64,000 nucleotides of DNA, taken from positions 310,001 through 374,000 of the forward strand of contig NZ_QXML01000002.1 in the NCBI RefSeq assembly GCF_003583985.1, given 5' to 3'. This document shows positions 7,506-16,694 of the stretch, piece after piece (the stretch's first letter is position 1; each line of letters starts with the position of its first letter). The translations under genes were made by a program, and so were the position numbers. Source of the stretch: Algoriphagus lacus (GTDB lineage: Bacteria; Bacteroidota; Bacteroidia; Cytophagales; Cyclobacteriaceae). A model generated the notes under the pieces. The model worked only from the letters and a program-made list of their open reading frames with translations, was not told the origin of the DNA and ran no database searches.

Positions 7506-9464
7506 ATGAAAAAGAACGTCTGGCTTTTAGCAATCGGTTTGATAGCCGTTGCTTTGGCACCAAGCTGTAAACCCAAAGGAGCACAAAGTGCTATTACAGG
7601 TGATGCAGCTTCCAAAGTGTATGTTGCCCCGGGTACTCATGATGAGTTTTACAATATCGTTTCCGGAGGATTCAACGGACAGATGTCCGTAGTCGGTCTG
7701 CCATCAGGCAGGGTTTTTAAAATTCTTCCTGTATTCTCAGTCCATCCGGAAAACGGTTGGGGATTTTCAGAAGAAACCAAGCCCATGCTGAATACTTCCC
7801 ATGGATTTGTGCCTTGGGATGATTTGCACCATATCGCCATTTCGATGACAAATGCCGAGCATGACGCACGATGGGCTTTTGGAAATGCCAACAACACCCC
7901 ACGAATCGCCCGGGTTGACCTGACTTCATTCAAAACGGTTGAGATCCTCGAGATTCCGAATTCTGCGGGAAACCACTCCTCTCCGTTCATCACTCAAAAT
8001 ACCGAGTATGTCGTAGCAGGAACTCGTTTCTCTGTACCAGTAGGGGAGAATTCAGATGTCTCGATTGATTCCTACAAGGAAAATTTCAAAGGCTACATCT
8101 CTTTTATCGGAGTGGACCCTAAGACAGGGGACATGGACCTTTCCTTCCAGATCGAGGCTCCTCCGTTCAATTTTGACCTGGCCCGTGCCGGCAAAAACAA
8201 ATCCCACGGTTGGTTCTTTTTCTCCACCTACAACACTGAAATGGCCCATACACTCTTGGAAGTGAATGCTTCTCAAAAGGACAAGGATTTCATCATGGCG
8301 GTGAACTGGAAAAAAGCCGAGGAGTATGTCAAAGCAGGAAAGGGCAAAAAAGTTAAAGCCAAGTATGCCCACAACAAGATGAACGAGGAAACCCATACCG
8401 CTACCTCAACCATCATGGAAGAAGTGCTGGTGTTGGATCCTACTGAACTAAAAGACATCGTTTACTTCATTCCATGTCCTAAATCTCCGCACGGAACAGA
8501 TACCGATCCATCCGGTGAATACATCGTGGGTAGTGGGAAATTGGCAGCAGTGATTCCGGTATTCTCGTTTACCAAAATGCTGGCTGCGATTGAAAACAAG
8601 GATTTTGAAGGAGATGTGAATGGCATGCCTGTCTTGAAGTATGAGTCCGTGCTTCATGGAGAAGTAGAAAAACCAGGTCTTGGACCCTTGCATACCGAGT
8701 TTGACGGAAAAGGCTTTGCTTACACCTCCATGTTTGTATCCTCTGAGATTGTGAAGTGGAACATTGAGACACTCGAGGTAGTGGATCGTGTGCCAACCTA
8801 CTATTCAGTGGGTCACTTGATGATTCCCGGTGGACCTACCGGCAAGCCTCACGGAAAATACATGGTTGCTTACAACAAGATCACCAAAGACAGATACCTT
8901 CCTACCGGTCCGGAATTGACCCAGTCAGCCCAGCTGTATGACATCTCAGGAGACAAAATGCAACTGCTCCTGGACTTCCCGACCATCGGTGAGCCACATT
9001 ATGCAGAGGCATTTCCGGCAGCTTTGATCAAAGACAAGCAAGTGAAATTCTATCCTTTGGAGAAAAACAATCACCCATATGCACTGAAGGGTGTTGCCGA
9101 TGCCCGAGTGGAGCGTAAAGGAAATGAAATCCACGTCTACATGACTTCCATCCGGTCCAATTTCCGACCTGACAATATCGAAGGGGTCAATGTGGGGGAT
9201 GTTGTGTATTTCCACGTCACCAATTTGGAGCAAGATTGGGATGTACCACACGGATTCTCTATAAAAGGTGCCAATACCGCTGAAATCCTGATCATGCCAG
9301 GAGAAACTTCCACATACAAGTGGACTCCGGATCGACCTGGGGTATTCCCATTCTACTGTACAGACTTCTGTTCTGCACTTCACCAGGAAATGCAGGGTTA
9401 TCTCCGAGTATCACCGAAGGGAGTCAACACTCCGCTCAAATACTCTACCGGAGAAGCTCAATAA
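7506..9464 (+). CDS. nosZ: Nitrous-oxide reductase NosZ, clade II, putative lipoprotein
   Basis: A 652-aa copper enzyme that reduces N2O to N2 in the periplasm. The chosen start (7506) gives a Sec signal peptide ending in a lipobox-like APSC, with no twin-arginine motif, as expected for clade II NosZ. An upstream in-frame ATG at 7416 would add 30 residues that do not look like a signal. The beta-propeller carries CuZ-type His residues (WDDLHHIAIS, NAEHDAR, KSPHGTDTDP, GPLHTEF, GKPHGKY). The C-terminal cupredoxin has the CuA motif FYCTDFCSALHQEM. The following genes are typical nos maturation genes. Confidence 0.96.
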   Translation: MKKNVWLLAIGLIAVALAPSCKPKGAQSAITGDAASKVYVAPGTHDEFYNIVSGGFNGQMSVVGLPSGRVFKILPVFSVHPENGWGFSEETKPMLNTSHGFVPWDDLHHIAISMTNAEHDARWAFGNANNTPRIARVDLTSFKTVEILEIPNSAGNHSSPFITQNTEYVVAGTRFSVPVGENSDVSIDSYKENFKGYISFIGVDPKTGDMDLSFQIEAPPFNFDLARAGKNKSHGWFFFSTYNTEMAHTLLEVNASQKDKDFIMAVNWKKAEEYVKAGKGKKVKAKYAHNKMNEETHTATSTIMEEVLVLDPTELKDIVYFIPCPKSPHGTDTDPSGEYIVGSGKLAAVIPVFSFTKMLAAIENKDFEGDVNGMPVLKYESVLHGEVEKPGLGPLHTEFDGKGFAYTSMFVSSEIVKWNIETLEVVDRVPTYYSVGHLMIPGGPTGKPHGKYMVAYNKITKDRYLPTGPELTQSAQLYDISGDKMQLLLDFPTIGEPHYAEAFPAALIKDKQVKFYPLEKNNHPYALKGVADARVERKGNEIHVYMTSIRSNFRPDNIEGVNVGDVVYFHVTNLEQDWDVPHGFSIKGANTAEILIMPGETSTYKWTPDRPGVFPFYCTDFCSALHQEMQGYLRVSPKGVNTPLKYSTGEAQ

Positions 9465-9517
9465 ATTCTTTTCATGCCGCCGGTAATTATGGACCGGCGG
9501 CTATTACCAATCCCTCT

Positions 9518-10105
9518 ATGAAACCGCTCAGTCTTTTCAACCGGATTTTGATTCTTATTGCCGCGCTCACAATTATCCCGTCCTATTTTACCCCGCTTTG
9601 GCAAATCAGCCTTTGGGCTCCTCAGTATCCGGAAGGACTGAATATGAAAATCTGGATAGATCACCTGAGCGGCAATGTGGATCAAATCAACGGAGTAAAC
9701 CACTACATCGGAATGAGACATATCGGAGATGAAATGTTTCCCGAATTCTGTTTTCTGATTTATGTCATCGGGGGATTGATCGCCATGGGATTGGCTGCAT
9801 TTGTGATCGGAAGGCGATGGAGTTTGTATGGTTTTTTTGCGCTGATAGCCCTTTTTGGGATGGGAGTGCTGGTGGATATGTACCGATGGGGCTACCAATA
9901 CGGTCACAACCTTGATCCAAAAGCAGCCATCAAAGTAGAGGGAATGAGTTATCAGCCTCCCCTGATTGGGTACAAAGAACTTCTGAATTTTCTGGCATAC
10001 TCTGGCCCGGATACTGGTAGTTGGATATTGATTGGCGGGGCTTGCCTGCTGATTCTGGCTATTGTTCGGGATAAAATGGAAAAATCAATACCCTTAACAA
10101 AATGA
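9518..10105 (+). CDS. Small membrane protein of the nos cluster
   Basis: A 195-aa integral membrane protein with about four hydrophobic segments (about residues 8-28, 70-92, 98-115, 168-188) and a periplasmic-looking loop containing LSGNVDQINGVNHYIGMRHIGDEM, quoted here as NGVNHYIGMRHIG. The ATG at 9518 was chosen because upstream in-frame codons overlap the end of nosZ and do not look coding. Genes of this kind, sometimes called nosB, occur between nosZ and nosL or nosD in clade II clusters; the function is not established. It lies 53 bases after nosZ and 25 bases before nosL. Confidence 0.8.
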   Translation: MKPLSLFNRILILIAALTIIPSYFTPLWQISLWAPQYPEGLNMKIWIDHLSGNVDQINGVNHYIGMRHIGDEMFPEFCFLIYVIGGLIAMGLAAFVIGRRWSLYGFFALIALFGMGVLVDMYRWGYQYGHNLDPKAAIKVEGMSYQPPLIGYKELLNFLAYSGPDTGSWILIGGACLLILAIVRDKMEKSIPLTK

Positions 10106-10130
10106 CATTCACCCTTTAATCCTTCACCTC

Positions 10131-10565
10131 ATGAATCGATTAGCACTAATTCTACTTATCACCGTCGTTTTTGCAGCGTGTTCTGCAGATCCACGACCCA
10201 TTGCATTTGGTCAGGTTGGCTGTCATCACTGTAAAATGACTCTCATGGATCCCAAATTCGGGGCTGAACTAGTCACCGAAAAAGGAAAAGTTTTTGTCTT
10301 TGACGATATCAATTGCATGCTGCAATACCTCGATACCGAGGAAGGGAAAGCCCAGCAATACAAGCATAGATTGGTAACGGACTTTGAAGCTCCCAATGCC
10401 CTGATCGATGCATCCACAGCCTTTTATTTGAAAGGCGAGGCATTTCAGACTCCGATGGCTTCCCAAGTGGTAGCTTTTTCGAATTATGAAAGAATGGAGC
10501 AGTATAAAAATGGCCAAGGAGGTGTTTACCTCGCTTGGGGAGAGCTTCAGACTCAGTTTAAGTGA
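10131..10565 (+). CDS. nosL: NosL copper-binding lipoprotein
   Basis: A 144-aa outer-face lipoprotein that delivers Cu(I) for NosZ CuZ-site assembly. Lipobox FAAC gives Cys17. The NosL copper-binding region is seen as GCHHCKMTLMDPKFGAEL (C31, C34, M36, M39), followed by FVFDDINCML and the C-terminal SQVVAFSNYERMEQY. Length is normal. The stop codon overlaps a GTG that could start nosD, but an ATG 15 bases downstream is preferred for nosD. Confidence 0.93.
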   Translation: MNRLALILLITVVFAACSADPRPIAFGQVGCHHCKMTLMDPKFGAELVTEKGKVFVFDDINCMLQYLDTEEGKAQQYKHRLVTDFEAPNALIDASTAFYLKGEAFQTPMASQVVAFSNYERMEQYKNGQGGVYLAWGELQTQFK

Positions 10566-10576
10566 ATACTAATCTT

Positions 10577-11818
10577 ATGAAAACCTCGGTTAGATTCTTG
10601 TTTTTCGTTCTGGTGGGTATGCTGGTTTCGAGTATTTCACTTTCCAAAACCATCCTGCTAAAACCCGGAACTTCCATCCAGAAGGCGGTGGATGCGGCTT
10701 CTGCCGGGGATACCCTGATTTTGAAATCGGGAGTGTACCGGGAGAATGGGATTGTGATCCGGAAATCCCTCACGATTCTCGGTGAAAACCGCCCTGAAAT
10801 CGACGGTCAAGGAAAAGGAAATATCCTGATCATTGCTGCCGACCAGGTTCGCATCGAGGGACTGAAACTTTCCAATACCGGAAGATCAACCATGGATGAT
10901 TCGGCGGGGATTAAGTTTTTTGATTCCAAGCACTGTGTAATCAAAAATAACCTGCTGGAAAACACCTTTTTTGGCCTGCATTTTTCCAATTCTTCGGACA
11001 TGACCATCACTGAAAATGTCCTCATATCCAATGCCGAGCGCGAGTACCAAACCGGTAATGGGATTCACTTGTGGAAATGTAAAAACAACCTCATCACCAA
11101 CAATCAGGTGTCGGGACATCGGGATGGTGTCTACTTGGAGTTTGTTACCAAGACCGAAGTGGAGGACAATCTGGTGTCCAAAAACAAGCGCTATGGCCTG
11201 CATTTCATGTTTTCCCATGAAAACAGTTACCGAAGAAATACCTTCCGTGGCAACGGTGCCGGAGTGGCGGTCATGTACACCAAAAATATGGTGATGGAAA
11301 ACAACCGCTTTGAAGAAAACTGGGGAGCAAGTAGCTACGGCATTTTGCTCAAGGACATCAGTGACAGCAAGGTGATTGGAAATACCTTTTTGAAAAACAC
11401 AGTCGGCATCTACATGGAAGGTAGCAGCCGCATTGAGTTTGAAGGAAATACCTTCCGGGAAAACGGTTGGGCGCTGAAGCTCATGGCGAGCTGCGACCAG
11501 AATACCTTCAAGGGGAACAATTTTACCCAAAACACTTTCGACATGAGTTCCAACGGTTCGGTAGTACTCAATACGATCACCGAAAATTACTGGGACAAAT
11601 ACGAAGGCTATGATCTTGATAAAAACTATGTAGGTGATATACCCTATCGACCCATCAACCTATACAGTGTGATCGTGGAGAAAATCCCTGCAGCGGTGAT
11701 TCTCTGGAGGAGTTTTATGGTCACTTTGCTGGACCGTATGGAAAAAATCCTGCCTACCCTCACCCCTGACCAAATGATCGATCAATCCCCAAAAATGAGA
11801 CCTTATGATTTCGGTTAA
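10577..11818 (+). CDS. nosD: NosD periplasmic copper-maturation protein
   Basis: A 413-aa protein with a Sec signal peptide (cleavage near SISLSK) and a right-handed parallel beta-helix made of many short repeats such as ITENVLISN, ITNNQVSGH, VEDNLVSKN and MENNRFEEN. With the NosFY ABC transporter it supports maturation of the NosZ copper centre. The ATG at 10577 is chosen over the GTG at 10562 because the signal peptide begins there. The C-terminus overlaps nosF by 14 bases, showing tight translational coupling. Confidence 0.93.
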   Translation: MKTSVRFLFFVLVGMLVSSISLSKTILLKPGTSIQKAVDAASAGDTLILKSGVYRENGIVIRKSLTILGENRPEIDGQGKGNILIIAADQVRIEGLKLSNTGRSTMDDSAGIKFFDSKHCVIKNNLLENTFFGLHFSNSSDMTITENVLISNAEREYQTGNGIHLWKCKNNLITNNQVSGHRDGVYLEFVTKTEVEDNLVSKNKRYGLHFMFSHENSYRRNTFRGNGAGVAVMYTKNMVMENNRFEENWGASSYGILLKDISDSKVIGNTFLKNTVGIYMEGSSRIEFEGNTFRENGWALKLMASCDQNTFKGNNFTQNTFDMSSNGSVVLNTITENYWDKYEGYDLDKNYVGDIPYRPINLYSVIVEKIPAAVILWRSFMVTLLDRMEKILPTLTPDQMIDQSPKMRPYDFG

Positions 11819-12548
11819 TGCGATATCCAAAAAGTTTGGCAAACAGGAAGTCCTGAAGGAATTCAAGCTCAGTTTCGAAAAAGGAAACAGCTACGCTATC
11901 ATGGGCCCCAACGGCAGTGGCAAGACCACATTGATCAAGTCCATTCTCGGAATGGTACTTCCTGACAAAGGCGAAATCCTGGTCAATGGCCAATCTATCA
12001 AAGGGCGAAACGACTACCGACAGCTGATCGGTTACATGCCTCAAATCGGCCGATATCCTCAAAATATGAAGATAGGGCAACTCTTCTCCATGATGAAGGA
12101 CATGCGCCCAGAAATCAAACAGTATGATCTGGATTTGGTGGAGGAGTTTGAACTCGACAAAATCAAGGACAAATCCATGGGAACTCTGTCGGGTGGCACG
12201 AGGCAAAAAGTAAGTGCTGCTCTGGCTTTTCTTTTCAATCCCGAAATCCTTATTCTGGACGAACCTACTGCCGGATTGGATCCGATTGCAGTGGAGATTC
12301 TGAAATCGAAAATTAAAAGAGAACGGGAGTCCGGCAAACTCATTCTGATCACTTCCCATATCCTGAGCGATCTGGAAGAGTTGACCAATCAGGCGATTTA
12401 CATTTTCGAGGGGGAAGTGTTTTTCAACGACTCTATCGAGAGCCTGAAAGAAATCACTTCCGAGGAAAAGTTTTCCCCCGCCATTGCCAAACTGATGCAG
12501 TGGACTTTAAAAAAAAAGTCAACCACTAAAGTCCTGACTTATGCTTAA
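11805..12548 (+). CDS. nosF: NosF ABC transporter ATP-binding protein
   Basis: A 247-aa ATPase that powers the NosDFY maturation complex. Walker A is GPNGSGKT (34-41), the signature LSGGTRQKV, and Walker B LILDEPTAGLDP. The gene overlaps nosD by 14 bases and nosY by 8 bases. Assignment as NosF rather than a generic exporter ATPase rests on this position. Confidence 0.93.
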   Translation: MISVNAISKKFGKQEVLKEFKLSFEKGNSYAIMGPNGSGKTTLIKSILGMVLPDKGEILVNGQSIKGRNDYRQLIGYMPQIGRYPQNMKIGQLFSMMKDMRPEIKQYDLDLVEEFELDKIKDKSMGTLSGGTRQKVSAALAFLFNPEILILDEPTAGLDPIAVEILKSKIKRERESGKLILITSHILSDLEELTNQAIYIFEGEVFFNDSIESLKEITSEEKFSPAIAKLMQWTLKKKSTTKVLTYA

Positions 12549-13308
12549 GCTACTCAAATACGCGCTTTACGATATTCTCAAGTCCAGATTTGCGATCATT
12601 TATACCGTGTTTTTGGCGATGGTGGCAGTATCGATTTACCAGGTTTCGGATGATCTGAGTAAGGTTTCCCTAAGTCTGATGAACATTCTGATCATGATCG
12701 TCCCGCTGATTTCAGCGGTTTTTGCTACCACCCACTTTTACAACAACCTGGAGTTTATCGAACTAATGCTGGCCCAGCCGGTCAAGCGTTCTCAGGTTTT
12801 CCTTAGTCAGTTGTTTGCGGTGATTTTGATGCTCAGCTTGTCCATTGTGATAGGGTTTGGACTTCCAATGGTACTTTGGGGAGCGGATAGCAGTCTGATT
12901 ACCCTGCTTGCGGTAGGGGTGATTTTGAGTGCTGTTTTCACCGGATTTGCCTTTTTGGCGAGTGTGATAACTAGGGACAAAGCAAAGGCCATCGGGATAA
13001 GTTTGGCCCTTTGGATTTACTTTTCGCTGGTCTATGATGGTTTTGTGCTTTACCTCATTTACAGCTTTGCGGATTATCCATTGGAAAAAGTCACCCTTGG
13101 TTTGGTGATGCTCAATCCCGTGGACTTGGGGAGGATATTGATGCTAATGCAACTGGATATCTCGGCGCTAATGGGCTATACCGGAGCATTTTTCCAGCAG
13201 TTCTTTTCCAGCGGTCTTGGGGTTTTGGTATCAGCAGGTGCTTTGGTGCTATGGATGCTTTGGCCGGGTATGTTGGCATCGAGGGTGTTTGGCAAGCGGG
13301 ATTTTTAA
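12541..13308 (+). CDS. nosY: NosY ABC transporter permease
   Basis: A 255-aa membrane protein with six predicted hydrophobic segments, the usual NosY size. It begins inside the end of nosF. It contains the ABC-2-type pattern of a short cytoplasmic start, a loop with ELMLAQPVKRSQVFLSQ, and a C-terminal membrane segment. It is the last gene of the nos operon. No clear terminator hairpin follows before the convergent gene at 13368. Confidence 0.92.
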   Translation: MLKLLKYALYDILKSRFAIIYTVFLAMVAVSIYQVSDDLSKVSLSLMNILIMIVPLISAVFATTHFYNNLEFIELMLAQPVKRSQVFLSQLFAVILMLSLSIVIGFGLPMVLWGADSSLITLLAVGVILSAVFTGFAFLASVITRDKAKAIGISLALWIYFSLVYDGFVLYLIYSFADYPLEKVTLGLVMLNPVDLGRILMLMQLDISALMGYTGAFFQQFFSSGLGVLVSAGALVLWMLWPGMLASRVFGKRDF

Positions 13309-13367
13309 GCAGCAGCGATCTGATGATTGAATACTTTCAATTACCTATCAAGTTTTCTTAAAACCGT

Positions 13368-14165
13368 TTAGCCTATCCTTTGTCCATTTTTATCAATCTG
13401 AAACTTCCAAACTGAATCTTTGCAATCATTTGACACATTGGGAGTGGAGCAGGTTTGTTGAGTTCCCTCGATTTCAAATCCTTCCCCTGAGGTGAGTTGA
13501 GTAGCACTGTACCCGTATTCGTTGAAAAACTCTCCATAAGTTTGCTGCCACTGGATGTCTCCTCCGGAGGTGACTTTGATCAACATCACATCATAATTTC
13601 CCTTCCCAAAGGAGCTGGTCGAACCCACAATCAAATATCCCTGATCTCGAGTATGGAGCACTTGTCCTGCCTTGTCATAGCTAGTGCCGCCGTAGGTTTT
13701 TTGCCAGAGGATTATGCCTGATTTGTCCGATTTGGTCAGTAAGATGTCACATTCCGTTTCCGAGCCGCAATTGATCGTATTAACCGTAATCGTAGTATCG
13801 TCAAATGCCCTGAGGTAAGAATCTTTGACTTTTCCCCAGTTGAAATAGGTGGTGAGGAGTGCGGCTATTACCAAAACAAGGATGGAATTTCTGCGGAAAG
13901 AATTCCCAAGAATTAGAAGGAGGGTGCTCATAGATTTGACCGGTTTTGAAGTGTTGGAATAGGTTTCTGTGACTTCGGTCAAACGTTCGGAAAGATCGGT
14001 TTCCAGCGCCTCGCTAAGCTTTTTTAGAGAAAATAGACTTGGCTTTACGGCATTGCTTTCGATACGCTGAATCGTTCTCAGCGTGATCCCACAGCGGGCT
14101 GCTAGCTCGGTCTGAGTCCAGGATTTCGCTTTTCGAAGGGTCTTGATTTGTTCTCCCAAATTCAC
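13368..14165 (-). CDS. Membrane-tethered XRE-type HTH protein with extracytoplasmic repeat domain
   Basis: A 265-aa protein starting at GTG. Residues 1-60 are a Cro/CI-type HTH (LGEQIKTLRKAKSWTQTELA, RTIQRIESN). A single membrane helix follows at about 92-112, preceded by FRRN, which puts the HTH in the cytoplasm. The outer part (about 115-265) has two propeller-like strand repeats (IILWQKTYGGTSYDKAG and DIQWQQTYGEFFNEYG) and four to five Cys. This suggests a one-component regulator that senses something outside the membrane. It faces the end of the nos operon, but no functional link is shown. Confidence 0.75.
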   Translation of the reverse strand: MNLGEQIKTLRKAKSWTQTELAARCGITLRTIQRIESNAVKPSLFSLKKLSEALETDLSERLTEVTETYSNTSKPVKSMSTLLLILGNSFRRNSILVLVIAALLTTYFNWGKVKDSYLRAFDDTTITVNTINCGSETECDILLTKSDKSGIILWQKTYGGTSYDKAGQVLHTRDQGYLIVGSTSSFGKGNYDVMLIKVTSGGDIQWQQTYGEFFNEYGYSATQLTSGEGFEIEGTQQTCSTPNVSNDCKDSVWKFQIDKNGQRIG

Positions 14166-14305
14166 GGTTCAAAAGTCTTAGAGTTAATCCTGAGTTCAAA
14201 CCCCGGGGATGCGACATTTAGACGACAAGTCTATGGAATGTTCAATTTTCAATGCCCAAACTCAAGTTTCAATGGTCAAGTGCAAAAACCATCCCTAAAA
14301 AATGA

Positions 14306-15187
14306 TCATTGTTCATTCTTCAGCATCGGAAACAACCTCAAAATATCCTCCCGAGTAGGCCGGGTTCCGTACTCGCAGATTTCAAAAGCTTCAGCAAATT
14401 TTACCTGAGCCGCTTTTTCTTTCCCATACCATTCTACTAGCGCTTTTTGAACTGAAGAGTTTGGAGCCAAAGCCCGTTTGGACTTCAGCCAGGCGATGCG
14501 CTCTTCTTTTCCTTCCGGAATCACATCAGGATCATTGGCGATCCAAGGTAGCCACTCGTAAAACTGAGAAACGTGGGCATCCAAGGCATAAATTTTCTGG
14601 TCGATCACCGAAGTAATGTCGATCACAATGTCCGGTGAAAAGGGATTCGGCTTTTGAAAATTGTCCTGATAATATAGGAAAACCGGATTTTTCCGAACCG
14701 GAGGGGTGTCTGCTGCAATATTGGGTACACCAACCATGAAGGCCGCATCCTGCACCAAAACGCCGGTGTATCGGTGATCGGGATGGTAGTCATTTGGGCG
14801 ATGGGAAATCACCACATCTGCTCCCCATTCCCGGATTTTACGGATTACATCGAGTCGGATTTCCAAGGTCGGGAGCAGTTCTCCATCATGATTGTCCAGC
14901 ACATCGTATTGGATACCTAGTCTTTTTGCGACTTCCTGAGTCTCGGCATACCGTCGTTTAGCCAGCATGCCTCCTCCCATTTCCATATGTCCTGCATCCC
15001 CGTTGGTAACCGAGAGGAACTTGACCTCATGGCCCATCTTGGCAAATAAGGCAGCTGTTCCGCCGGATTTGATGTCGCAGTCGTCCGGATGCGCACCGAT
15101 CATGAGGATTCTCAGGGGTTTTTCCTGTGAAAAGGCCAGGGAAAAGGCAAAGAACAGTAGGACGAAAGGCAGGAAAGCTTTTTTCAT
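14306..15187 (-). CDS. Exported PIG-L family deacetylase
   Basis: A 293-aa zinc-dependent LmbE/PIG-L-type N-acetyl hydrolase with a Sec signal peptide (residues 1-20). The metal-binding motif AHPDD (32-36) and the second block HRPNDYHPDHR are present. Members remove acetyl groups from GlcNAc-containing or related compounds; the substrate here is unknown. It is the last of three minus-strand genes with the two peptidases upstream, but the 63-base spacing to the next gene does not prove an operon. Confidence 0.9.
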   Translation of the reverse strand: MKKAFLPFVLLFFAFSLAFSQEKPLRILMIGAHPDDCDIKSGGTAALFAKMGHEVKFLSVTNGDAGHMEMGGGMLAKRRYAETQEVAKRLGIQYDVLDNHDGELLPTLEIRLDVIRKIREWGADVVISHRPNDYHPDHRYTGVLVQDAAFMVGVPNIAADTPPVRKNPVFLYYQDNFQKPNPFSPDIVIDITSVIDQKIYALDAHVSQFYEWLPWIANDPDVIPEGKEERIAWLKSKRALAPNSSVQKALVEWYGKEKAAQVKFAEAFEICEYGTRPTREDILRLFPMLKNEQ

Positions 15188-15250
15188 ATCGGGTGATTTT
15201 GAATGAAAAAGCTACCAAAAGGATTGTGGAAATCAAAGAATCGAGGGAGT

Positions 15251-16639
15251 CTACTTTCCCCGGATCCGCTCTACATCTGAGATTTCAATTTCCAGAGGAT
15301 CTCCTAAAATCTTGGAACCGGATTCGGTGATTAAGTAACCATCTTCCACCCTGATGCCTCCAAAATTCCGGTATTCGGCCAGTTTATCGTAATTGATGAA
15401 CTCGCTGTGCAGGTTTTCTGCCTGCCATTGATCGATGAGTTGAGGGATGAAATAGATGCCAGGCTCAATGGTGATCACATAGCCGGCTTCTAGTTCCTTG
15501 CCCAGTCGGAGGGACCTCAAGCCAAACTCTTTGCTCTTTTTGAGTTCTTCGGTATAGCCTACATACTCTTCACCCAAGTCTTCCATGTCATGTACATCCA
15601 ACCCCATCATGTGTCCCAATCCACATTGGAAAAACAAAGCATGAGCGCCCTGCGAAACAGCATCATCCAGATTTCCCTTCATGAGACCTAGATCCTTCAG
15701 GCCTTCCGCCAGTTTTTTGCAGGCTAGGAGATGCACGTCTTTAAATCGGATTCCAGGTTTCAGTGCTGCAACGGCAGTTTGGTAGGCATGGAATACGATC
15801 TGATAGATTTCCTTTTGAACGGGAGAAAATTCAGGTCCTACCGGGAAAGTCCGGGTAATATCGCCAGCATAACGCATGGCCGATTCCGCTCCAAAATCAC
15901 CCAAAACCATTTTACCCGGGGTTAGGGTATTGGAATAGTTGTGGTTGTGGAGGATTTGGCCGTTAATAGTGATGATCGGAGCAAAAGACAAATGACCTCC
16001 CTGAGCCAATGCTTCTCCAATTACCAATCCCAAAAGTTGGTATTCTTTCATGCCGGGTTTGGCTTCATGCATTGCTTTTTTGTGCATGCTCACACTGATG
16101 TTCACGGCCTTGTTGATTTCCCTGATTTCCTCTTCAGATTTGATGGACCGAAGCGCTACCACCGCTTTGATCAAAGGGACAGAGACTCGGGAAGGAATTT
16201 CCTGTATGGAAAGGTGGAGCCATTCGGCCAATTTCTGTGAGTTTTCCGGTCGGTAGGGAGGGAGGAAATGGATTTGCTGATTCCCTGCTTTTTCCAAAAA
16301 CTTCGGAAGTTCATTTTTGGGATGGGTGGTTTTGATTCCCACCGATTCGGCTAACTCGGAGAGCGGCGGATGAGCTCCTTGCCAAATCACTTCCACTGTG
16401 GTCAGATTATCCCCAAAGATGATTTCCTGACCCTGATCGATATCGATGATCGCTGCAAGTCCAGGCATGTCCAAACCAAAAAAATAGAGGAACGAACTGT
16501 CCTGACGGAAAGGATACCAATTGTCTTTGAAGTTGCTGCTGCTTTCCTCATTGCCCAGGAAAAGCAAAATACCCGACCCCATTTTTTGCTTCAGTCGGTT
16601 TCTTCTTTCGATATAGGTTTCCTTCGGAAAAGTGTTCAT
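15251..16639 (-). CDS. pepP: Xaa-Pro aminopeptidase (M24B)
   Basis: A 462-aa cytoplasmic metallopeptidase that removes an N-terminal residue before proline. The N-terminal AMP_N domain covers about residues 5-140 (YIERRNRLKQKM). The pita-bread catalytic domain shows the ligand motifs DFGAESAMRYAGDITRTFP, GLGHMMGLDVHD, TIEPGIYF and GGIRVEDGYL. Length is typical of PepP. It lies 56 bases downstream of the DPP IV-like gene, a plausible pairing for proline-peptide degradation. Confidence 0.93.
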   Translation of the reverse strand: MNTFPKETYIERRNRLKQKMGSGILLFLGNEESSSNFKDNWYPFRQDSSFLYFFGLDMPGLAAIIDIDQGQEIIFGDNLTTVEVIWQGAHPPLSELAESVGIKTTHPKNELPKFLEKAGNQQIHFLPPYRPENSQKLAEWLHLSIQEIPSRVSVPLIKAVVALRSIKSEEEIREINKAVNISVSMHKKAMHEAKPGMKEYQLLGLVIGEALAQGGHLSFAPIITINGQILHNHNYSNTLTPGKMVLGDFGAESAMRYAGDITRTFPVGPEFSPVQKEIYQIVFHAYQTAVAALKPGIRFKDVHLLACKKLAEGLKDLGLMKGNLDDAVSQGAHALFFQCGLGHMMGLDVHDMEDLGEEYVGYTEELKKSKEFGLRSLRLGKELEAGYVITIEPGIYFIPQLIDQWQAENLHSEFINYDKLAEYRNFGGIRVEDGYLITESGSKILGDPLEIEISDVERIRGK

Positions 16640-16694
16640 GTCAAATTTCTGCTTTAGTTATGGGTTTATCCTTTTCTGCCTTTTTTATCAAATT

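Noticed and set aside
9320..9517. Longer start for the nos membrane protein, 145 bases into nosZ
   Set aside because: The extension is an out-of-frame reading of the nosZ CuA region; the hydrophobic start begins at 9518.
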